A DNA stretch of 64,000 nucleotides, from positions 344,997 through 408,996 of the forward strand of contig NMRB01000287.1 in NCBI GenBank assembly GCA_002633025.1, written 5' to 3'. This stretch comes from Notospermus geniculatus. Taxonomy: Eukaryota > Nemertea > Pilidiophora > Heteronemertea > Lineidae. The notes under the pieces are model-generated. The model was not told the origin of the DNA. It worked only from the letters and a program-made list of their open reading frames with translations, and searched no databases. Positions 30,201 to 37,438 of the stretch are shown here, piece by piece. Position 1 is the first letter of the stretch. Every line of letters starts with the position of its first letter. Position numbers and translations under genes: made by a program.

Positions 30201-30581
30201 TTAGTAAGAAATAGTTGAATCGTAAAACGACAGCTTTGCTGGATCTAATTGTGGGGGAGAAATAGGTTTAGGTTTAGGTGATTTAGGTTTAGGTGATTTA
30301 GGTTTAGGTTCTTCAGGTTTAGGTTTAGGTGGTTGTGGTTTAGGCGGTTCAGGTTTAGGTGCTTCAGGTTCAAGTTCAGGTTTAGGCTCTTCAGGTTTAG
30401 GTGCTTCAGACTCTTCAGGTTCAGGGATACACCAGGCCCCGTCAATTAATACAGGTTCTGGTACTGTCGGAACCGTAGGAACTTCTTCCACAGGTGGTTC
30501 GGGTTCAGTTACAATGTTTGTATCTTCCAGTACTTTTTGCCAATTCTTCGGTCTCTTTGAATAACCCCAATATCTACTCAT
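30201..30581 (-). CDS. Proline-rich PEPKP-repeat protein
   Basis: A 126-codon ORF. The N-terminus (YWGYSKRPKNWQKVLED) is basic and aromatic. It is followed by about 80 residues of PKPEEPKP/PKPKSP-type repeats and a short C-terminal tail. The DNA is a run of GGTTTAGGT/GGTTCAGGT words on the plus strand, so slippage probably drives length change. Proline-rich basic proteins of this kind serve as core or linker proteins in some viruses, but here that is only analogy. Confidence 0.55.
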   Translation of the reverse strand: MSRYWGYSKRPKNWQKVLEDTNIVTEPEPPVEEVPTVPTVPEPVLIDGAWCIPEPEESEAPKPEEPKPELEPEAPKPEPPKPQPPKPKPEEPKPKSPKPKSPKPKPISPPQLDPAKLSFYDSTISY

Positions 30582-30595
30582 TTAATTTTCAAAAT

Positions 30596-31363
30596 TTATA
30601 GCAATTGATTTATCATGACTGAGTACTGAACATCCGCTCCATTAAATTTTATTTTTTTATTTTTTTCATCAGTGATCCAAAGTCTTAATTTGCTAAATCT
30701 TTCCTTGCAAGGTCTTTCTCTCGTATTTGTTGAATTATACTGTAACATTTCTCCAAAATCACATTCTTTAATTGGTAATCTGGCTAATATATCACTTCTT
30801 TTGCCATTTTCAAGTGTATATTCTGTATTAAGTATGTCACAATGAACAACGAAATAATCAAAAGGTTTTAAATTGACTGGTTTATCACCTTCTATCATTC
30901 CTTTTGTTCTATCTATTCCTCTAGGTCTAAGATATCTATGATCAAAACCCAATAATTTTTTAGAGTTTTCTTCTATAAGAATACTATAATCATCAACATT
31001 TTTTCCTCTACCAATTCCAACTAAAATTTGTATTTTAGCATCATATGGTCTTAAATCAAATGAAAAAATACTTCTGTTCAAACCTACGTTTTGTAATTGA
31101 ATTTTGAATTCCTTGTTGAATATTGGTAATGTATAAAATCCATCTGGTATAATAACATGTTTTCCTTGTTGAGATTCATAAACAACAAATCTATTATTAC
31201 TTAGGTCTTCTGAAATATTATGAAATGTACACGGTATTCCTGCATAAACAATTCCGATGCTATCTACATTATTTACTTCTTCATCTAATTGAATTGTAAG
31301 GTCATTTGCTTCTTGATCAGGATAATCCTTTGAATCAATCAATAGAAGTTTTTCTTTGCTCAT
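30596..31363 (-). CDS. Probable minor capsid (penton-like) protein
   Basis: An intact 255-codon ORF, beta-rich throughout. Key stretches are IPDGFYTLPIFNKEF (about residue 72), a central ILVGIGRG, and a C-terminal domain with KRSDILARLPI and LRLWITDEKNKKIKFNG. The end domain is of a type seen repeatedly in uncharacterised proteins of Polinton-like elements in animal genomes, where a jelly-roll capsid role is suspected. That identification is from memory and fold expectation, not from a search. Its ATG directly abuts the TAA of the preceding gene (TAAATG at 31361-31366), indicating an ultra-compact layout. The same C-terminal domain recurs at 28026-28811. Confidence 0.6.
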   Translation of the reverse strand: MSKEKLLLIDSKDYPDQEANDLTIQLDEEVNNVDSIGIVYAGIPCTFHNISEDLSNNRFVVYESQQGKHVIIPDGFYTLPIFNKEFKIQLQNVGLNRSIFSFDLRPYDAKIQILVGIGRGKNVDDYSILIEENSKKLLGFDHRYLRPRGIDRTKGMIEGDKPVNLKPFDYFVVHCDILNTEYTLENGKRSDILARLPIKECDFGEMLQYNSTNTRERPCKERFSKLRLWITDEKNKKIKFNGADVQYSVMINQLL

Positions 31364-31861
31364 TTATTCCATAGAAATTAACGGCTTACTCTTTGTTTTT
31401 TGTGTTTCGGCTGCGCCGCGATTTTGGGTATTTTGAGATTGTATCATTTTGGGTCGTGATTTAAAAACTTTATACTTTCCCCACTTAATCCAAACTAATA
31501 AACCACCAACAATTAAAACTGTTGGTAATAACAACCATGAGGGCTTCTGTGGGGGAACTTCGACTTCGTCGCCACTTCGTGATTCAGCTGCGGCTTCTCC
31601 CTCATCCAACGGCGTTTCCAATGGTTGCTCCACCTTTTCAGGCTTTGGTGAAGGGTGAACAGAGTTCGACGAAGTCAATAAATTGCCTTCGGCACCACGC
31701 AGTGCATCCTGTTTTCTCTTTTTAAATTCTTGAGACCTTCTCCCTAATTCTCTACTCCAAGCTAATTGCTTTTCTGATCTAGGTTTTTTGGGGGGTGACG
31801 TAGTCGCTGTCACAGTCGTCACCTTCTCCGTTTGCTGCTCCGGCTTCTCCGTCGTATCCAT
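31364..31861 (-). CDS. Single-pass membrane protein, copy 2 of a duplicated gene
   Basis: A 165-codon ORF. It has a Thr/Lys/Pro-rich start (TTSPPKKPRSEKQLAWSREL), a basic helical segment RRSQEFKKRKQD, an acidic linker and one hydrophobic helix (SWLLLPTVLIVGGLLVWI), followed by a basic tail. It closely resembles the ORF at 31779-32234 and overlaps its end. A small type-II-like virion membrane protein is one possibility. Confidence 0.55.
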   Translation of the reverse strand: MDTTEKPEQQTEKVTTVTATTSPPKKPRSEKQLAWSRELGRRSQEFKKRKQDALRGAEGNLLTSSNSVHPSPKPEKVEQPLETPLDEGEAAAESRSGDEVEVPPQKPSWLLLPTVLIVGGLLVWIKWGKYKVFKSRPKMIQSQNTQNRGAAETQKTKSKPLISME

Positions 31862-32234
31862 TTAGATCCGTTGAAATTAACGAAGTTCTATCACAATTTC
31901 CAAATGTAATTAAACTTGTAAAACCACCAACAATTAAAACTGTTGGTATTAACAACCATGAGGGTTTCTGTGGGGGAACTTCGACTTCGTCGCCACTTCG
32001 TGATTCAGCTGCGGTTTCGCCCTCATCCAACGGCGTTTCCAACGGCTGCTCCACCTTTTCAGGCTTTGGTGAAGTCAATAAATCCTGTTTTCTCTTTTTA
32101 AATTCTTGAGACCTTCTCCCTAATTCTCTACTCCATGCTTTTTGAGCTTCTGATCTAGGTTTTTTGGGGGGTGACGTAGTCGCTGTCACAGTCGTTGGGT
32201 TCTCTGTCGGTTGGCTCTCCGTTTGCTGCTCCAT
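31779..32234 (-). CDS. Single-pass membrane protein, copy 1, disrupted by duplication
   Basis: A 151-codon ORF matching 31364-31861 over its first 110 residues, including the hydrophobic helix (SWLLIPTVLIVGGF). After that the frame passes into sequence belonging to the junction with the next copy (TSLITFGNCD), which also follows the neighbouring structural gene. The C-terminus is therefore chimeric. A tandem duplication of about 400 bp, biological or assembly-made, explains this. Confidence 0.5.
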   Translation of the reverse strand: MEQQTESQPTENPTTVTATTSPPKKPRSEAQKAWSRELGRRSQEFKKRKQDLLTSPKPEKVEQPLETPLDEGETAAESRSGDEVEVPPQKPSWLLIPTVLIVGGFTSLITFGNCDRTSLISTDLNGYDGEAGAANGEGDDCDSDYVTPQKT

Positions 32235-33023
32235 TTATATCCGTTGAAAATTCCCTATCACAATTTCCAAATGTAATTAAACTTGTAGATGCAATTGCCA
32301 TTAAAGATCCCATTTTCACAGTTAACCACCCTGTCCATCTATCCATTTCACTATTTACAACATAGTCATTTCTTAAGCCTTCATAAAGCTTATCTTCATC
32401 ACTAATAGGAAGTAGCCAAGTTGCTAGTTTAGAGTAAGATTTAAGTATCATCTTACCAAAAGTATCATTAATTCTAGCTGATATTGTGCTTGTGTAAAGC
32501 CTGTGGTATTTTATTAAGTCTTTTTCAGACATGTTGTCAAGGTCTTGAAATGTTAGTTGTTTATTAAGAAACTCTTTTGTTTTACCAGTTGATAAGATTT
32601 AAGTATCATCTTACCAAAAGTATCATTAATTCTAGCTGATATTGTGCTTGTGTAAAGCCTGTGATATTTTATTACGTCTTTTTCTAACATGTTGTCAAGG
32701 TCTTGAAAAGTTAGTTGTTTATTAAGAAACTCTTTTGTCTTACCAGTTGCAACTAAAATCTCTAAATCTACTTTAGCTTGCTTACCTTGTTCTGACAGTG
32801 GAATGACTAAATTTTGACTAGGATTTACACTAAAATTAACTGGTAGTTGGTTTTGTTGATTTTTAGTTGAACCTTGTTGGTTTCTAGTTGAGCCTTGTTG
32901 GTAACTGCTAGTTGGTTGTCCGCTAGTCGGCGGCTGTGCCATTGTATGATGGTAACTGTTTGAAGGTAAAATACACATATTTTTCATTACATTATCTACA
33001 GCTTGTATTTCGGATGGATTCAT
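32155..33023 (-). pseudogene. Virus-like structural protein broken by a 158-bp direct duplication
   Basis: A Gln/Ser/Pro-rich N-terminal part (about 80 residues, with STRNQQGSTKNQQ) is followed by a helical domain containing KYHRLYTSTISARINDTFG and a C-terminal hydrophobic helix (MGSLMAIASTSLITFG). The helical domain is present twice because 32433-32590 and 32592-32749 are near-identical direct repeats. The first frame (32553-33023) ends early in the repeat and the remainder (32155-32532) is out of frame. I recall the helical domain from unnamed ORFs of similar elements in other animals; no function is known. Confidence 0.5.
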
Positions 33024-33052
33024 TTAATTAACAAGAAATCATGAGGAAATTG

Positions 33053-33736
33053 TAATCTCAACACCAGTTTTGCATTTCTATTCTCTTTTAACTCCTTGAT
33101 TACTTCATTTCTAGCTTCTTTAGGTATAATAGCATTTTCTTCTAAAGCTTGTTTCATATCAACACCAGTTTTGCATTTCTATTCTCTTTTAACTCCTTGA
33201 TTACTTCATTTCTGGTTTCTTTAGGGATAATAGCATTTTCTTCTAAAGCTTGTTTCATTGCATTTTCATCTTTGTTAAAGAAAAGCACCAGTAATCTGAT
33301 ATTCTCCCTAAAATCCTTCACAATTGAATTGTACTTTTGAATTAATACCCAAGTGGTAATACCAAAATGTCTTCCTGAAAATGCTAAATTACACAATTCA
33401 GTAGCTTTCTTTTTACTATCCTGTAAATTAGCACAATCATCAATTATAAATAAAGTATTTGTTCCTTTGAAAATTTGTAAACATACCCAGAGAGTAGTGT
33501 TAAGTTCTGTTTTTACCAAAAGTGGATTGAACACAATAAAGTTCTTATCTTTAAAAATCCATTTCCGGTTATAGGTTTTATTATAATCAAACGTCGGACA
33601 GAACAAAACAATATTATCATAAAAGCCTAGATATGTTGTTTCCAACAAATCAAGCAAAAATGTGTTTTTCCGCAATTGGTTACTCCTGAAATAATAGCAT
33701 TGTAAGGTTCAAAGATAAACAGGCCCGTTTTCATTT
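33053..33736 (-). pseudogene. A32/FtsK-HerA-like packaging ATPase with one frameshift
   Basis: Predicted genome-packaging ATPase. Near the start (33736) the frame carries the Walker A motif SGVTNCGKT. One base out of step after the A-run, the frame then continues as TFLLDLLET through Walker B (TLFIIDDCAN), SGRHFGITTWVLIQ and a C-terminal FFNKDENAMKQALEEN. The Walker A form resembles adenovirus IVa2/Polinton-type ATPases more than cellular ones. The frameshift and a direct duplication of about 100 bp at the 3' end (33059-33158 and 33160-33262) disrupt this copy. A sequencing error in the homopolymer is possible. Confidence 0.6.
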
Positions 33737-33772
33737 ATTATAAATAACAGAATTCATTTATTATAAATAACA
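33731..33772. promoter_or_regulatory. Divergent intergenic region with duplicated TATA-like word
   Basis: Only about 36 bp separate the ATPase start (33736, minus) from the capsid-like start (33773, plus). A 19-bp word, TCATTTATTATAAATAACA, is present twice, at 33731-33749 and 33754-33772. TTATAAATA resembles a TATA element oriented toward the plus-strand gene. A bidirectional promoter is inferred. Confidence 0.4.
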
Positions 33773-34426
33773 ATGTGGCAAGATGGTAACATAATATTTA
33801 CTCAAAGAACTTTAACTCCAGAGAAAGAGACACCAAAAGAGAAACCAAAAGAGCCTAAACCAAAAGAGCCGATCATCCATAAAGAGCCAAAACCACAGAG
33901 TGGCGTTTCACGAAGGCCTGAAATTATTAAAGATATTGATATTTTACAATTTAAAGTTTATGTGACGGCTGACCGGTATTTCTGGGTTAATTTACCGGAC
34001 GTTGTACCAAGTAGTATTAACTTTACAAGGAAAGAAGATGTTATACGTTTTAAAAGGAAACCATTAACGTTCTACCAAAATCAATATAACATGGTAATTT
34101 GGTGTGCAACAGCTGGATGCGGAATATCACTTCACGATATTAATAATACAATTCCTCTGATTCACGAAGTGACAGCAAAGCTGATTAGCACAATTTACAG
34201 ATTTCATTTGTATTACCAAGTTAATAAAATACTAAAATACTTACAAATACCCAGACCAGGGGAAACAGATTTCAATCCCATAAATAATCACATTAACATG
34301 AGAAATTATGATTTTATAAAGAGAGAGTTTGGAATCAGTGATCATCAAGAATTTTACATTGATGAACCTTGGCCTTATGATTATAAAGTGGGGTGCTGTC
34401 AGTGCAAGCCCAGTGGATTACAGTGA
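33773..34426 (+). CDS. Probable major capsid protein, N-terminal part, truncated
   Basis: A 217-codon ORF. A basic Lys/Pro-rich head (KEKPKEPKPKEP) precedes a domain with VIWCATAGCGISLHD, YRFHLYYQVNKIL, PRPGETDF and NYDFIKREFGI. I recall this set of motifs from large capsid-like ORFs of Polinton/adintovirus-like elements in cnidarians and other animals, normally more than twice as long. The viral match stops near residue 205 (about 34388), where the frame enters an unrelated GGGGTGCTGTCAGTGC repeat. The gene is therefore cut by the element's right boundary. Confidence 0.55.
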   Translation: MWQDGNIIFTQRTLTPEKETPKEKPKEPKPKEPIIHKEPKPQSGVSRRPEIIKDIDILQFKVYVTADRYFWVNLPDVVPSSINFTRKEDVIRFKRKPLTFYQNQYNMVIWCATAGCGISLHDINNTIPLIHEVTAKLISTIYRFHLYYQVNKILKYLQIPRPGETDFNPINNHINMRNYDFIKREFGISDHQEFYIDEPWPYDYKVGCCQCKPSGLQ

Positions 34427-34608
34427 CACCTCTGTTAATGGCTACCTCTGCCAAGAAGACATCTCTTTATTTAAAAGGACAGCTTTCAGGCTCATTTTGG
34501 GGGGTGGGGTGCTGTCAGTGCAAGCCCAGTGGATTACAGTGACACCTCTGTTAATGGCTACCTCTGCCAAGACATCTCTTTATTTAAAAGGACAGCTTTC
34601 AGGCTCAA
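34388..34608. repeat. Direct duplication at the element's right edge
   Basis: GGGGTGCTGTCAGTGCAAGC... to ...GACAGCTTTCAGGCTCA is present at about 34389-34497 and again at about 34504-34606. The copies differ by a small indel (AAGAAGACATCTC against AAGACATCTC). The duplication begins where the capsid-like ORF loses homology. Confidence 0.7.
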
Positions 34609-34714
34609 CTTGGACATACATGTATCTATTTGTTTTGATCTCTGTAATCAGGACACTCTCAATTACGGACATCTGTCAGTCCTGAAGTGAAGGTGTCCTT
34701 GATGACTGGACCCT

Positions 34715-34990
34715 CATTAGGGTTAGGAAGGTTAAGGTTAGGGTTCTAACCCTCAAGTATGGTTAGGGTTAAACCCGTGGTGGATCAAGGGTCTAACCAA
34801 GGGCCGTATGCATAAAGGTGAAATAAGCTTATTCCAGGTATAACATAACGTTATAACATTAAGTTACAGCTGGAATAAGCCAATTCCACCTTTATGCATA
34901 CGGCCCCAAGGGTCTAACCCTAACCCTAACCCAGAATGGGTTAGAACCCTAACCCTAATTCAGGATTAGGGTTAAGGTAGTGTTTCTCAC
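34715..34990. repeat. Interstitial GGGTTA/TAACCC repeat tracts
   Basis: Blocks of GGTTAGGGTT on one side and CTAACCCTAACCC on the other, in opposite orientations, flank the hairpin element at 34801-34906. Degenerate telomere-like sequence. Confidence 0.5.
34801..34906. mobile_element. GGGCC-ended hairpin MITE, copy 3
   Basis: Ends GGGCCGTATGCATAAAGGTG and CACCTTTATGCATACGGCCC, inverse except for one position. The arms continue GAATAAGCTTATTCC / GGAATAAGCCAATTCC. CAA or CAAG on both sides may be the target duplication. It lies inside telomere-like repeats. Confidence 0.65.
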
Positions 34991-35144
34991 ATCAGGTCCC
35001 TGTAATAGAGGTTCCACTGTATATTATGCAGTTTAAACTTAAATGAAATGGCTGACTTTGTAGTTGTTTGGTGACCTGAATAGAGGGGTTGTCTCCTTTT
35101 TTTGTGTGTTTCACCTGAGGGAAGGATTCATAATAGTGCCTTAC

Positions 35145-35246
35145 CTGTTCCCTGAGAGCTTCCACGTCTTGTTTGCATTCATCTTCATCAAAGTTATTCT
35201 TGACGTATTCCTCAACATTCTCCTTGATGTATGGGAACAGGGTCTC
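35145..35246 (-). CDS. ENOPH1: Orphan exon of enolase-phosphatase E1
   Basis: A 102-bp (34-codon) phase-0 exon between TTGCAG and GTAAGG. It encodes ETLFPYIKENVEEYVKNNFD and DEDECKQDVEALREQ. This matches the second coding exon of enolase-phosphatase E1, the methionine-salvage enzyme that converts 2,3-diketo-5-methylthiopentyl-1-phosphate. The preceding exon (with the DIEGTTTPI-type catalytic Asp motif) should lie at higher coordinates and the rest at lower ones. Neither is seen: the next same-strand gene downstream is the HECT ligase, and the virus-like block lies between. The exon may belong to a gene broken by rearrangement or misassembly, or be a stray copy. Confidence 0.65.
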
Positions 35247-35543
35247 CTGCAATAGAATTAAAAGTATTAAAGAATTAAAATGAGAATAAATAATGTATCA
35301 TATTAGGCCACATAAAAAAAGAAAGCTGGTGATCGTCCCCGCCCGACCCGCGAAAACGGCCCCGACCCCGTTTTTTTTTTGAAAAAAAAATTTTTTCAAA
35401 AAAAAATTTTTAAAAAAGTTTTTTTCATCAAAAAATAACTTTTTCTTCTATTTCCCCCCAAAACGTTCAAATTGCCCTTTTACATATATTTTGACCATTG
35501 ACATCACTTGTTGTTCAGTTCTTGGACGAATTAATTCCTCCAA

Positions 35544-35735
35544 NNNNNNNNNNNNNNNNNNNNNNNNNNNNNNNNNNNNNNNNNNNNNNNNNNNNNNNNN
35601 NNNNNNNNNNNNNNNNNNNNNNNNNNNNNNNNNNNNNNNNNNNNNNNNNNNNNNNNNNNNNNNNNNNNNNNNNNNNNNNNNNNNNNNNNNNNNNNNNNNN
35701 NNNNNNNNNNNNNNNNNNNNNNNNNNNNNNNNNNN
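35544..35735. other. Assembly gap (192 N)
   Basis: A run of N, with poly-C to the right and unique sequence to the left; poly-A/T tracts lie just upstream (35370-35440). Open frames across it are artefacts. Confidence 0.95.
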
Positions 35736-36750
35736 CATCCCCCCCCCCCCCCCCCCCCACTGCCAGTAAACCTTTAAATCACAAAGCAATTAGGCCCTGC
35801 ATGCCTAGTAAAGAGGCAAAAGAGGCAGTTGCACATTCAACGTTTTATGGATTTCACTGGAGACATCGGTTCCGATACCACAACGATAGGCCTACATTTT
35901 CCCTTTTGAACTTCCTTGGATTCGTCAGCTCAGTGCAAGCTCATAGGCCTAGCCTAGGCCTATATGTACCTATGCCTAGGCCATAATTGTCATCTCCCCT
36001 CTCTTAATCGAGGACTGTCCAAGTAAAAAAAAACCCATAACGGATAGGCCTAATTACGGGTGTACGGTACAGGTGTAACAGTAAAAAATGTCCCCCTGTA
36101 AAAAGTGTCCGCTTCTATTGTTCAATGACGGATTAAGGTGCATGGCTATGGAAACCAATCACCAGAGATTAGAATGTAACAATAGGATCTTTTGTTCCTG
36201 GAACAGTTTTTCCTGGGGACATTCTTTCCTTTCACACCTGTTTAGTTTACCGGTTAGCTAGGCCTAGGCCCAGAATCATGGAATAGGCCTGAGCATGCAC
36301 CAGTCCAGTCCAGCTGCACATTCGAGGAACCTTGACTTTCAAACTTCTCAAGTCACAAGTGAAGTATGTGTCCTGGACCTGGCATCCTTCTGGCAATTGG
36401 TCAGGATTACTTACATCATAGGCCTAAGGATTTTTGACACCTGTCGACATTGATGGGAAGGAGAAATGTCAGAAAACGAACATTTTTCGGCTCATTTCCA
36501 TGCTTTGTGACTGATTTTCCTAGGGAAGTACTAGTCTCAGTAACTGGGACTCTGTATGCTCCGCTTTTGCTGTTACAAACTGACTTTTACATAGCGCGCA
36601 TACAGAGTCTCAGATTGCCCAATACATTCCCTGTGGAGCAACTCCGCCCCGAATTCCGGGCGGGCACTGTTAACTCACCATCCACAACGGAAATCCTCAA
36701 TATTTGGGTAGTACGTTGAAGTAATATAGTTAATAGTCCATGTGGATAGC
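35736..36750. other. No gene recognised
   Basis: AGGCCTA-rich sequence without a domain-bearing exon. A missing first exon of ENOPH1 could lie here or in the adjacent gap but is not recognisable. Confidence 0.35.
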
Positions 36751-36765
36751 AGAAATTAATCATCG

Positions 36766-36923
36766 AGAAGAAAGTCAAGCTAGAAATCGGAAACTTATTC
36801 GATGATTTGAAATCCCATGTACGGCAAGAAATGCAAGATGGCCTCCCAAAACTCACGTGGGACAAATTGCTCGTTCCTGAATATTACGGTGCCTCTGCTG
36901 AGCTGGAAAACACCACATTTTGA
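36766..36923 (+). CDS. Possible terminal exon of unknown gene
   Basis: After GGATAGCAG an open frame reads KKVKLEIGNLFDDLKSH, QEMQDGLPKLTWDKLLVPEY and ends ENTTF-TGA. Amino-acid composition and amphipathic pattern look coding, but no partner exon or domain is known to me. It may be part of an upstream gene or chance. Confidence 0.25.
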
Positions 36924-37438
36924 TGACGTCATGGCATAGCGAAAGTACGATATCCGTGGGGACGAGAATGACTTACCGCCTTGTTTCTGAGGAGTGAGGA
37001 TGTATGATGTCAGAGGACACAGGACTAGTCTACTTCTCGGCGTAGAACTAGTCTGACGCGCTTCGTAACAGTGGTTCGTGTTATTCAATAGCAGTTGTGC
37101 AAGTCTTCAAAGGCAAGTCATGCGCCTGTGGACGTTGTCCTTAAAGGCAAACGTTTGTGTAGACAATGTGATGACATATGATGCACTAACGACACCCCCG
37201 AAAAAGATAAAGATAATATGTACAGGATTAAATCCTGCATGAAGAACAGAAACAAAAAAACATTAAAATCCGTTATGTTGTAGGCCAACATGAAGAAATG
37301 GTCTTCCTTTATTTTCGTCCACGAGGAACATGAGGAAGAAAAGATGGGAATTATCCTTTAATTGGAGACCCACTTGGCCATGCAGGTTTGTATAATACTG
37401 CAACTTGCCCGTACAAGCTTAAGACACGGTCATCCATC

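Larger units (their letters stand above)
28020..34390. mobile_element. Polinton/adintovirus-like virion-gene block
   Basis: An AT-rich island of compact intronless ORFs: eight or nine on the minus strand and one divergent on the plus strand. The gene set (packaging ATPase, capsid-like proteins sharing a C-terminal domain, Pro-rich and membrane proteins, and a probable major capsid N-terminus) resembles the morphogenesis module of Polinton/adintovirus-like double-stranded DNA elements. No terminal inverted repeats, DNA polymerase B, integrase or adenain-type protease was found, so it is a fragment or a defective element. The right limit is sharp: the capsid-like ORF passes near 34388 into an unrelated tandemly duplicated sequence. 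The left limit is set only by the last ORF. Confidence 0.65.

Noticed and set aside
15901-34390. Integrase-like gene as the missing integrase of the virus-like block
   Set aside because: It is 11 kb away with a host HECT gene between, has different base composition, and resembles a different integrase family.
34715-34990. Telomere
   Set aside because: The GGGTTA tracts are degenerate, in both orientations, and internal to the sequence.
35448-35986. Open frames spanning the second gap
   Set aside because: Most of the length is N; no evidence on either side.
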